A program made the position numbers and the translations under genes. A stretch of 64,000 nucleotides of DNA, taken from the NCBI GenBank assembly GCA_947095585.1, contig OX352761.1, positions 56,528,432-56,592,431 on the forward strand. Reading direction: 5' to 3'. Of the stretch, positions 54,838-64,000 are shown piece by piece; the stretch's first letter is position 1, and every line of letters begins with the position of its first letter. The notes under the pieces were generated by a model. That model did not search any database, was not told the DNA's origin, and saw only the letters and a program-made list of their open reading frames with translations. Source of the stretch: Nephrocerus scutellatus (lineage: Eukaryota > Arthropoda > Insecta > Diptera > Pipunculidae).

Positions 54838-55848
54838 ATGACATTACCAAGTGCAGCTAGAATCTATACAGAAGTAAATGCTCACAAACCTGATGAATAT
54901 TGGGATTATGAAAACTATGTTGTGGATTGGGCAAACCAGGATGACTATCAATTAGTGAGAAAGCTTGGTCGTGGCAAATATAGTGAAGTTTTTGAAGCCA
55001 TCAATATATCAAGTACCGAAAAATGTGTCGTAAAAATCTTAAAGCCAGTGAAAAAGAAGAAAATCAAGCGAGAAATTAAAATTTTGGAAAATTTGCGAGG
55101 TGGCACTAATATTATAACACTGTTGGCTGTGGTCAAAGATCCTGTTTCGCGAACGCCAGCTCTTATTTTCGAACATGTTAATAATACAGATTTTAAGCAG
55201 CTGTATCAAACATTAACTGACTATGAGATTCGGTATTATTTGTTTGAACTACTTAAGGCACTGGACTACTGCCACAGCATGGGTATAATGCATCGCGATG
55301 TTAAGCCTCACAATGTTATGATTGACCATGAAAATCGCAAATTACGTCTTATTGATTGGGGTCTCGCTGAATTCTATCATCCTGGACAGGAATACAATGT
55401 TCGTGTCGCCTCTCGTTATTTTAAAGGACCCGAACTGCTTGTTGATTATCAGATGTACGATTATTCATTAGATATGTGGTCATTGGGCTGTATGTTGGCG
55501 TCTATGATATTCCGAAAGGAACCATTTTTTCATGGCCATGATAACTACGATCAGTTGGTACGAATAGCTAAGGTTCTCGGCACCGAAGAATTGTACGCCT
55601 ATCTTGACAAATACAATATAGAATTGGATCCAAGGTTTCATGATATTTTACAGAGACATTCCCGCAAGCGATGGGAACGCTTTGTTCACTCGGACAATCA
55701 ACATTTGGTTTCACCAGAAGCACTTGATTTTCTTGACAAACTTTTGCGTTACGATCATGTTGAACGATTAACTGCTCACGAAGCTATGGCGCATCCATAT
55801 TTTTTACCGATTGTAAACGGGCAAATGAAGACTAATAATCAACAATAG
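54838..55848 (+). CDS. CkIIalpha: Casein kinase II subunit alpha (catalytic)
   Basis: Catalytic subunit of protein kinase CK2, a Ser/Thr kinase for acidic sites that forms an alpha2-beta2 holoenzyme in nucleus and cytoplasm. The protein has 336 residues, the length known for fly CkIIalpha, and begins [20 protein letters not shown]. Visible are the glycine loop GRGKYSEV (44-51), the ATP lysine in CVVKIL (K66), the CK2-specific basic cluster KKKKIKRE (72-79), catalytic HRDVKPHN (D154), DWG in place of DFG (D173), and the P+1 region [12 protein letters not shown]. The start is the only ATG after the splice acceptor; the frame is open upstream to a TTG, which I do not take as a start. It has a single coding exon and is on its own among transposons. 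No lesions. Confidence 0.98.
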   Translation: MTLPSAARIYTEVNAHKPDEYWDYENYVVDWANQDDYQLVRKLGRGKYSEVFEAINISSTEKCVVKILKPVKKKKIKREIKILENLRGGTNIITLLAVVKDPVSRTPALIFEHVNNTDFKQLYQTLTDYEIRYYLFELLKALDYCHSMGIMHRDVKPHNVMIDHENRKLRLIDWGLAEFYHPGQEYNVRVASRYFKGPELLVDYQMYDYSLDMWSLGCMLASMIFRKEPFFHGHDNYDQLVRIAKVLGTEELYAYLDKYNIELDPRFHDILQRHSRKRWERFVHSDNQHLVSPEALDFLDKLLRYDHVERLTAHEAMAHPYFLPIVNGQMKTNNQQ

Positions 55849-55859
55849 AATTAATTTTT

Positions 55860-55883
55860 AATAAATTAATATTAAAAAATAAA
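55860..55883 (+). promoter_or_regulatory. Candidate polyadenylation signals of CkIIalpha
   Basis: AATAAA occurs at 55860-55865 and 55878-55883, shortly after the stop codon. The first is only 12 bases past the stop, so the second or a later signal is more likely used. Confidence 0.4.
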
Positions 55884-56865
55884 TATGAAAAAAGAAACGG
55901 CACCGACAGCAATAGAAAAATGATGGGACAGGATTAGCAGACATTACTATACTTTATAAAAACAAACATGTGCACACATATATCAGTTTCACATTAACTA
56001 GGTTTTGTTAACATTACACTGTCATGATAAAAAAATATTTACTACAAATACAACTTTTAAAAAACTAATATTAACCTAATTTAAAATATAATATTTTTGA
56101 GTGTTCATATTTTCTTTGAATCTCTTTCAAATAAAACCAACAATAATACAGTTAGATCTTATATGCTTAGATTTGACAAAGTACGGTCAGTACACAATGG
56201 ATGTAATAATTTGGTAGCACCCAATTGTTTAAAGAAAAACTGAGGTGTGGCCACAATACGATTTTTTTTACGGTCGGGGCCGGAATCTTCAGTGAATGCA
56301 TATTTAATTTTTTTTAAATTTCTTTCGCAATTAACATATTTTTCATAAGTGCTCACATTATAAAACCACATCCAAACTTTCAGCACTGTCGGATGAACGG
56401 TCTTCGAGTAAATCGCTAGCACACGTTACACAGATTTCGTTTTTCTATATAGACGAGCTCTACGAGGGCTCTTCGATACCCGCACAGCCAACTGCTCGAG
56501 CTATAATTCTAGATTTAGAGGATTCATAACCTCATGTAAAAAATGTGCATGGGGTCCGTTGTCCCAGGTCCCTTTCCGAAATAGGACACGTTTGTGTTCG
56601 TTTAAATTTTAAGGAGGCTATTTAGTAACCTCGCCTCCTGGATAATTTATGAAATCATCAGATTAATATGGGAGACACCTGACCAGTATCCGACTTCTTC
56701 CAAAAAATAGGCGCTACTATTTAAAATTTGATAATTTTCCTCATTCTGTACCACAAAGCCACAATTGTCATAAAATACTTATTAAATTTTTCAAAACTAT
56801 CGTGGTAGTCGTGCGAGTTTTTAATTGTTATCTAACAACAAATTGGCTTTTGTGATAACAAATAA
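55884..56865. other. No recognised feature
   Basis: AT-rich downstream region. A minus-strand frame at 56159-56422 shows no family resemblance. Confidence 0.4.
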
Positions 56866-57720
56866 TACGAGGGCGGGCTGAAAAGTAATAGACCTCGGCA
56901 AGAGATGGCGCTGCCAGTATCAAAGCAATATAGGCTTTCGTACATACTGTCCTTCAAATGTTTCCTGTCAAATTTTCTGGCAGCTGCGTTATTTAGTTTG
57001 TGTTTGGCAGTCATTTAATTTGAGCTTTTAACTACGATGGACGATGTTTATAGGGACTCTGTACTTTCGGTATCAACAATAAAATATTGGACAGCTGAAT
57101 TTAAGCGCGGTTGTACGACTATTTTTGACGATGAGCGTCCAGCCCGTACAAAATAGGGCACCACGCGTTTGCTTTCTTTTGACAGCGTGCACGATCCTAT
57201 GACAACTTCAAAGAAGTGTTTGGCGATACTCAACCGCAGTTTTTGCGCCGTTTTGTAACCGTGGATGAAACATTGATCCCTCAAAGCAGTCCAGAGACAA
57301 AGGAACAGTCGAAACAGTTGATTGCTCCCGCTGATTCGATGCCGAAAAAAGCCAAGGTGAGCTTGTTGGCCAACACGGTCATGGCCACAGTATTTTAGGA
57401 TGCAGATTATCTTGAAAATGGCAAAACAATCACGTATTATGCTGAGCTGTTGGATCGATTTGACGAGGCTACGAATTGGTTGCTTATCCATCTTTTTCTC
57501 CAGATTTCCGACTTTAATCTATTTGCAAACCTGAAGAAATGGCTCGGTGGTAAGAGATTTAGATCGAATGAGGAAGTCATCACTAAAACAGAGGCCTATT
57601 TTGAGGGCTTTCAGAATTAGTATTATTCGGAATATTATTCGCGTATCGAAAAATTGGAATATCGGTGGACGAAGTGTATTAATCTTAAAGGAGACTGTTG
57701 AGAAACCCAAAAAAGTTTTG
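56866..57720 (+). mobile_element. Mariner transposon, internally deleted
   Basis: The left end TACGAGGGCGGGCTGAAAAG is a mariner terminal repeat next to a TA. Transposase pieces in several frames are STIKYWTAEFKRGCTTIFDD, then FLRRFVTVDETLIPQ (first catalytic Asp), SPETKEQSKQLIAPADSMPK, ITYYAELLDRFDE, and NLKKWLGGKRFRSNEEVI to KLEYRWTKCINLKGD. The block with the second catalytic Asp (HDNAPAH in the family) is deleted and stops are present. No clear right terminal repeat. Confidence 0.88.
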
Positions 57721-58019
57721 TTTTATTGCCTAGGCCGATTACCTTTCACCCAGCCTTCTTACACTTGCATGCTAGTAAAATTATTATTGTACTGTCAGGA
57801 AAAGGAGTTTAAACTTTATCTTGAAGTTTAAGTATAAGTTTGAAGTTTGGTATAAGATCAGGTCTTTTGTATAGTTGATTTGTTAGTTTTTTTATTTGTA
57901 ATTAGAACAATACATTTTTTTTTTTAAATTAAAATTAATCATTCACTTCTCAGTTTGGCAAAAAGTAGCGGTAAATTGTGTTTTGTGTTTGTTTTTGTGT
58001 TATTTGTGTGAGGTTAATA
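57721..58019. other. No recognised feature
   Basis: Short AT-rich stretch between mariner and the gypsy LTR. Confidence 0.35.
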
Positions 58020-58465
58020 GTTAACAACTTGGTCAATCCAATTTGATTTTTAAAAAAAAGACAAAACTTTAATTATTTAAATGTATGGTCAATCCAAACT
58101 TTATTAATAATAGAGTATGATCTGTCTTCTTAGTCAGTTGTCAATCAACTGAATTTACAAAATAAGATCTTAATTCTATAAAAAATGCATATGTGTTAAC
58201 TTATTCTATATGGTTTACTGTACCCGCATGTATCTTGCTCTGCTGCGAAGAATATATGTATTCTAAAATAAATGCAATGCGAATTAAGTTATCTTGATAC
58301 TCGTATTGCGTTTTATGTGGAAGGGTGATTTTGATATTCGTATTGTTTTTTAACCTTGATACTCGTACTGTGTTTTATGTGGACGAGTGTTGTTCAGAAA
58401 GAATTTTAATAATTGTTTGCGACATTTGGAGTATCTATAAAGGGAGGAAGGGGTTTGCTATAACT
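58020..58465 (-). repeat. Gypsy 3' LTR
   Basis: On the coding strand it begins AGTTATAGCAAACCCC at 58465, directly after the purine tract GGTGGGGG (58466-58473), and ends GTTGTTAACT at 58020. The AGTTA/TAACT ends are the gypsy-group LTR termini. Length 446 bp. The second LTR is outside the window, so the ends are inferred from termini and purine tract. Confidence 0.7.
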
Positions 58466-59976
58466 CCCCCACCAGTAGCTTGAGGCTCCGACGAAGATAT
58501 ATCTATGACAGTAGTTTTTGAACAAAGATATTTGTTTTTTATTAAAAGAGCAAAAACTACCGCAATTAAAATTGTTATAATAAGCAAAGTGCTTATATTT
58601 AAAGTGTTTTTTGTAAAATTATTTTTATTGATTTCCGTAATGTCCTTTCTATTATTTTCGATATTTTGTAGGTGAAAATTATCAAATTAAATTTTTGTAT
58701 TTAAAGTGTCTTCCTTGATAGATACATGTAGATTCGGTAATATTATATGGTCTTTTATCTTTATTTCATAATTTTTAAAAGTTATATTATTAATTTCAAT
58801 ATAACAATTTTCAAATTTAATTATATACGTATAATAGTTTTAAAATTGTAACAATTATGTAAAATTACAGTTTTTTGTATATTTTACGTAATAATTAATC
58901 CTTTTCTTATTTCTTTTATTTGAGTGATTGTATCCTCCTTAAAATTACTTTAGCTTCTTTTATTTTAAAAATGTTATATATGCATTCATTTTCCAATATT
59001 CTTAAATTTCTTTTTAAATTTTGCAATACCTCCGCATGATATATATTGCCGTGGTTGTCTGTAATAATTTCATTTTCTTTCAAATACAAGGACTTCTTAT
59101 CTCTGTTGGGTATGGGTTCTATAAGAATTTTTGAGTAATTATTTCCTACGAATCGTGGAATCAAAAGTATTATTATAATTTTTCTGTTAAATGAAGCGAC
59201 TGAAATCTTTATATTTGCTGTGTCAATGTCCGTTATGTTTTTAAATTCTTCAATTGTCAGAATATTTCTACCTAAACCACCAAGTCTACTACTGAGAAAA
59301 ATCTGTTCAATATCGTCTATGTGATTTATAAGTAAATTGATGTCGTAAGTAATTTGATAAAGATATTGCATCTATTTTACTTTATCTTCTATTGATATTA
59401 TTCTATTGCCAACCTCATGTGACCATGTTCCTACAACCTCTTTTATTGTCGTTTGTTGTCGTTTAATGTGGTCTGTGATATTTTGAATTTGTCTAATTAT
59501 GTCTGTATTAATACGTACTTGTTTATTATTTTCCGTAATGAGGTTTTTATTATTTTCTCTTAAAGTTTTAAGTTGTTCAATTATTTGTTTTTCGTCATCC
59601 GCGTCCATGTTCCTGTAATATATTTAAGGCCTTTTCCGATTATGTTTCGTTAGTTTCTTGTCTGCGGGAGTAAATTGTGTAATTTTACTTCTAAGTTTCT
59701 GTAGTTGTGTAAAACTGAATTAAGCATTGGTCCTTTTAAGTTTGGTTTGTTTATCATTAATTTAATGTTGTTCCAAATATGTTCCTTCGTCTCTTCGTAT
59801 TCTGTGACGTTAATTATGTGGAGCACTTTTTCGTAGTTCGAGATAAGATTGATATTTTCCATCTTTATGTTGGCAAATCCGTTATTTTCGTTCAGATTTC
59901 GAACCTCTAGCGTCTTTGAAAATATCGTCGGTATAAATATCGTCAACGTAATTAAAATTATCATAGATGTGTACAT
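58435..59976 (-). pseudogene. Errantivirus env
   Basis: Starts with a hydrophobic signal segment (MIILITLTIFIPTIFS). The region around 59650-59600, where these proteins have a basic cleavage site and the fusion segment, carries a stop and a frameshift (NIIGKGLKYITGT, then MDADDEKQIIEQLKTLRENN in another frame). The ectodomain continues through 59371-58916. A single transmembrane segment (ISTLLIITILIAVVFALLI, about 58605-58548) and a short tail end at a TAG at 58435, just inside the LTR. Further breaks lie between 58915 and 58640. Known family role: membrane fusion for infectious spread; this copy is broken. Confidence 0.85.
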
Positions 59977-60012
59977 TTCCTAAAAGATGAAATTTATTAA
60001 GTCTTAATATAT

Positions 60013-60900
60013 TTAAATGATTTTAATTGTTGAGTTATTGTTGTCTTGATATTTCTTTAGTTTTTTTAAATGGGATTTATAGTATTTATGTCCTTTTGCT
60101 GTGACAATGTGTTCATCGTCTAAGGGTTCAGCGATTATTTTTCTAAATTTGGCATGATTTTTGCCACCTCTTATTTCCTTTAAAAATACTGGTCCTGTTT
60201 GTGGTTCGACATCTTCCCTATTTTTATTTTGTGTATTTATTGTACGTTCTTTTACCTTCGTGATTCTTTCTTTAATTAAGGGATAGTCATCTTGGTTTAA
60301 ATTTCCATTGCTGAAGTCAATTGGCTTACGGCCAGTTGTGGAATGAATGCTATTGTTATAAAAAATAATTACTTTGTAAATCTTTTCTTCTATCGTGTCA
60401 ACATTTTTGTTAGGGTCATGTCTTAAAAGTCTTAAGTGTTCGTTGAGGGTATTGTGTTTGTGTAAACGTTCAACATCAGAGTTTGATGTGTGATTATTAT
60501 TTGATGTAAAATGGATATTTATATTCTGTTCTCTGAGGAATTCTTGCAAAGGGAACGCCTTTAACCCTAGTTCGTTGTCTACAATTAGATTGTTAAAATG
60601 TCCGGAATTACTTATGTATTGCATAACAGCTCGTTTAAACTCTTGCTTGGACATACTTCGAAAATTTATCAATTGTTGTTAAGAAAATGTTTTTGTTCGA
60701 ACTATAGAAAACATCTATATGGATCGTATCCCTTGGTTTTTCGGGTGTTTCTGTTATTTTGAATTTCTGTTTCACAGGAGCGCCTTTCGTATTTTTCAAC
60801 ATTACAAATTTCGCAATTGTTGATGAATTGGGTGATTCTTTGTTTTAATTTTGGGTAATATATGACTTCTTTTAATGCTAGAAAGTTCTCGTTAATACCT
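60013..60900 (-). pseudogene. Gypsy integrase
   Basis: The zinc-binding region ends in CEICNVEKYERR. The core has DTIHIDVFYSS (first Asp, ~60720) and, after one frameshift near 60650, LIVDNELGLKA (second Asp) and SDVERLHKHNTLNEHL (Glu). All three catalytic residues are therefore present. The C-terminus is basic (KSHLKKLKKYQDN). Confidence 0.85.
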
Positions 60901-60920
60901 CTATGATTATTCTTTATATG

Positions 60921-61692
60921 TTATGCTTCTATGAAGTCAGTAAGTTCACTTTCATCTATTATATCTCTTAAAACTTTTGGGCATCTTATAATTTTGAAGG
61001 TACTGTTGTTATTGTTAAAATTATCTTTTATCACATTTTCAAATGTTTCGAAAATGCTTTCGTCTTTGAAATATACGGCTGTTGTACCTGTTGGTTTAAA
61101 ATGGTTTTTCACTATTGTAATGATTGAGTCAGTATATACGTTTCTTAGATAAATTATTTTCCTGTTTGAATTAAATATTTTCAGATTTTTTATTTTTAAA
61201 GAACCTGAGTTAATTTTCTTAAAGATTACTTGGGTTTTGTACATATTGAGCGGACAATTGCCCTCATATATTATTGGTGTCCTGATTTCATTAAAACTAA
61301 TTATAGCATGGGATAGAGCATCGGCGTTTCCATTTTGTACGCCTTTTTTGTATTTAATTTCGAAATCAATCGAATTCACTTAAACGGAGTCTTCAACGTA
61401 TAAGCTTGGAGTTTGGCTCCTTCATTGAAAAAAGCCAAGTCAAAAGACGATGGTCTGTTTCCACTATAAATTTATTGCCAAATAAATAGGGTCTAAAATA
61501 TTGCGTGCCCCAAACAATAGCAAGCAGTTCTTTTTCTATGGTGCTATAATTTTGCTCGTTTAGTGTTAGTGTTTGGTCATTTAGTGTTCTACTAGCGTAA
61601 CACGTCGGATGGCCGTCTTGAGATAGCACAGCTCCCAAAGCATAATTACTTGCATCTGTTTGCAGAGTAAATTTCTTTTTAAATTCGGGATA
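60921..61692 (-). pseudogene. Gypsy RNase H and linker
   Basis: Reads [18 protein letters not shown] (catalytic Asp), [15 protein letters not shown] (catalytic Glu), [13 protein letters not shown] and NGNADALSH. One frameshift near 61690 separates it from the polymerase and another near 61390 splits it. Confidence 0.88.
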
Positions 61693-62690
61693 AGTTAAAT
61701 TGGGTCGTTAATTAAATATATTTTCAATGTTTCGAATGCATTTATATATTCAGGATCTTCTATATTCATTTTAATATCCTTTTTTAGATACTTGTTCATG
61801 GGTTTGGCTATATGTGCGTAATCTTTAATGAATTTACGGTAATAACCCGTAAGACCTAAAAATTCCTTAATGGCTTTTTGATTCTTTGGTAGGGGAAACT
61901 TTTGAACGCATTCATTTTTTTTTGGATTAGGCTTTATGCCGTCTTTGGTCACGATGTGGCCAAGAAACTCAGTTTCGTGTTTGAGAAATTCGCTTTTGTC
62001 CAATTGTATTTTTAGATTTACATTTTTAAGCTTTTGAAAGATCTTAGTTATCGATTCTATGTGCTCTGTAAGGGAAGTTGAAAAAATTATGATGTAGTCG
62101 AGATAGACCAAGCAAATTTTATTGATGTATTCGGATAGAACGTTGTTCATTAACCGTTGGAATGTGGCTGGTGCTGTTTTTAAACCAAAAGGCATACAAA
62201 GAAACTCGTAGTGGCCTCCTTCAACACTGAAAGCCATCTTGTAAATGTCCTGTTCACAGATTTCAATTTGGTGGAAACCTTTTGCGAGGTCCAGAGTTGT
62301 GAAATATTGGCAGCGTCCTAATTTTTCCAATATTTCGTCGATATTTGGAATGGGGTACTTGTCATCGATCGTTACCTCATTTAATTTGCGGTAATCTATG
62401 ACAAGTCTCCATTTTTTCTTTCCGCTGGCATCCATTTTTTTGGGGACCACCCAAACTGGAGCTGAATAAGGAGAATGGCTCGGTCGTATTATTTTATTTC
62501 TTTGCATTTCTTGTATTTGGCCTCTAACTTCGTTTTTATGGACATAAGGGTATCTAGGATTTTGCCACTATTGGAGCATGTTCGGTAGTTCGAATTTCTT
62601 GCTTTATGGCATTTATAAACGTTTAGTCCCTCTTCGAGTCCTCATTATAAAAAATATTTTTAAATTTGTTCACTACATATAATAGCTTTT
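61693..62690 (-). pseudogene. Gypsy reverse transcriptase with YLDY in place of YLDD
   Basis: The main frame (62507-61695) has [36 protein letters not shown] (first Asp), [30 protein letters not shown] and [20 protein letters not shown]. The second Asp of the YLDD box is Tyr (near 62095), which would abolish polymerase activity. The upstream part (62690-62508) is frameshifted. Confidence 0.9.
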
Positions 62691-62762
62691 CTTTTTCCTC
62701 AATATTAAGGTGATCCGTACGTATTTGATTAATTGTTGCTATCATCATATACGTAAAAATTT

Positions 62763-64000
62763 TCATGTGTGACAGGAGTCATCTCCTTCACATAAAATTT
62801 TACCTCCTGAGGTGAGTTGCAATTTACGGTGACTTACTAAATTTTTGTCTACTTCGTAAATACCTTCTTTTATTTTAACTTCTTTACAATCTGACATTTT
62901 TTGTGGTATATAAATAAGTCCTTCTGTTTGTGTAATTGGTATGTCGACGTCAAATTCGCCTGCTCTATAAAAAAAAATACTGTTGAAAGTCTTTATCGTC
63001 AAAGTATAATGGTACTGTTTTTGTACCTACAAAACGTTATTTCTTAAATCAATTATTGCCTTATATTTCCTTCATATGTTATTAGCAATAACTCCATGGT
63101 ACTCCTTGTGGAAGTTGCAGACGTAGAATTCAATCTTCTCTGTAACGTTTCCTAGTTCTTCAAATAAAGCTATTCTGACTTGTTCGCTAATTTTTATGTT
63201 ATGTTGTAAGTAGTGTTGGGTAACTCATACATGAGTTGGTACAAATGTCCCATACAATGAGTTGAGATGTCACCACACCTCAAAATTTTGTTTTGTACCA
63301 ACTCATTTCTAGTAGGACGTAAGAGGTACCTCAATTTATGTCCCAGCTACACAATAACACAATACACAACTCACACCTCATTTGAGAGACTACAATCGTA
63401 TTATACTAATGCATTTGAAGCAAATTCAACACACCTCAATGTGAAAACGAAAGGGACAGTCTTGTCTGTTGTGTTGTATTTGCATTTCGTGTTGAATGTG
63501 CCCGAAATTCTGTTCAATTGTATCTCTCTCTAGCTGTAGAGTATAGTCCCTATATTCTATATGGATGATCAATGAACATCTAGTTATAAGCAGAAAATAT
63601 ACTTAATCCTTAAGAACTGAATGCATTGGTTCTAATTTCAGATTGGTGCATTCTGAATAGAACCACTAGTTCAATGCATATTACACACTCCTCATTTGAG
63701 ACAAATTCAACACCCCTCAAATGAGGCAAATTCTCATACCTCATATTAGGCATATTCTACACACCTCAATTGAGGTGGTACAATGTCCCAATACATTTTT
63801 GAAAATGAGTTACTCGTACAAACTCATTTTAAAATCGTGTCCTACCCAACACTAGTTGTAAGGTTGTTGTTATAATTTCTTTCATTGGTGTGTTCCATTT
63901 AGGATCGCATAAGTTTGTGTTAATTATCGAGTGTATCGCACTCGAATCTATTACAAACTTTAAGGCGCGACAGCATATTTTGCTGATAATGCTTGTTAGT
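62763..64000 (-). pseudogene. Gypsy aspartic protease region, split by a MITE
   Basis: At the right edge the minus strand reads LKFVIDSSAIHSIINTNLC, with the protease Asp but Ser where DSG/DTG has Gly. After the MITE (63211-63854) the same frame resumes with HNIKISEQVRIALFEELGNV and EYHGVIANN, a stop, then frames to 62763 (DIPITQTEGLIYIPQKMSD). Confidence 0.8.
63211..63854. mobile_element. hAT-type MITE with 8-bp target duplication
   Basis: It starts TAGTGTTGGGTAACTC and ends with the complement of TAGTGTTGGGTA. GTTGTAAG is perfectly repeated at 63203-63210 and 63855-63862. An 8-bp duplication and such termini are typical of hAT elements. The 644-bp interior is dense in ACCTCA/TGAGGT and AACTCATT motifs, some palindromic (CCTCAATTGAGG). 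No transposase; the 88-codon frame inside has no resemblance to one. Confidence 0.92.

Larger units (their letters stand above)
58020..64000 (-). mobile_element. Gypsy/17.6-type errantivirus, 3' three-quarters
   Basis: On the minus strand: protease (64000-62763, split by a MITE), reverse transcriptase, RNase H, integrase, env with a transmembrane segment, then a 3' LTR. Gag and the 5' LTR lie beyond the right edge. Several frameshifts and a polymerase active-site change make this copy inactive. Confidence 0.92.

Noticed and set aside
56159..56422. 87-codon minus-strand frame downstream of CkIIalpha
   Set aside because: No domain, no recognised family and no splice context; likely chance in AT-rich DNA.
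63267..63533. 88-codon frame inside the hAT-type MITE
   Set aside because: No transposase motif; composition follows the ACCTCA/AACTCA repeats of the element.

Overview
The window reads as transposon-dense heterochromatin of a dipteran, probably a higher fly (Schizophora). The only intact host gene I can support is a casein kinase II alpha subunit gene (CDS 54838-55848), whose protein looks almost identical to the Drosophila family member. The surrounding retroelements fit a fly: a copia element with an internal initiator-tRNA(Met)-type primer site, a gypsy/errantivirus with env, a roo-like BEL/Pao element with env, jockey/LOA/RTE-type non-LTR elements and mariner. I cannot name the species.

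Layout. 1-7923: a 4403-bp unit, nearly identical in two tandem copies (the second lacks its last ~0.9 kb). It holds a Helitron 3' end, a broken PIF/Harbinger transposase, a MITE, AAGACC-rich minisatellite, a piggyBac fragment and a Helitron helicase tail. 8.1-9.35 kb: an 83-bp tandem repeat, then a 620-bp palindrome. 9.35-15 kb: small MITEs, relics and an RTE-type fragment. 15.2-20.4 kb: a BEL/Pao relic and a non-LTR relic between inverted copies of one element. 21246-26318: a copia element with 5-bp target duplications and several elements nested inside it. 26.3-31.5 kb: a second BEL-type gag relic, satellite, a gypsy integrase fragment and an RTE-type reverse transcriptase. 32.1-38.2 kb (minus): a roo-like BEL/Pao element with gag, pol and env, starting in a head-to-head palindrome. 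40283-43568 (minus): a jockey-like element with a 13-bp target duplication inside a ~130-bp satellite. 44.7-49.1 kb: a nest of one repeat family, gypsy integrase and a tRNA-derived SINE. 49.1-52 kb (minus): an RNase H-bearing non-LTR relic invisible to simple ORF calling. 54.7-55.9 kb: CkIIalpha. 56.9-57.7 kb: mariner. 58.0-64.0 kb (minus): a gypsy errantivirus with its 3' LTR, split in protease by a hAT-type MITE.

The dominant theme is one repetitive family present in at least twelve copies between 9.3 and 49.1 kb. Each copy begins near AAATTCTCTATATTAACTTC, has a GGCT microsatellite, then 1-5 units of ~120 bp carrying a GC-rich CCCCGGGGCCCGGGG-type core in AT-rich DNA, and ends ATTTTTATGGGTTGTT. 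Copies sit head-to-tail and are inserted into copia, gypsy and BEL relics. This resembles Helentron-derived DINE-1/DINE-TR elements, but the assignment is inference.

Almost every transposon here is dead: frameshifts, nonsense codons, internal deletions and catalytic substitutions are listed per element. Coordinates of relic edges are approximate unless a target duplication or terminal repeat fixes them.
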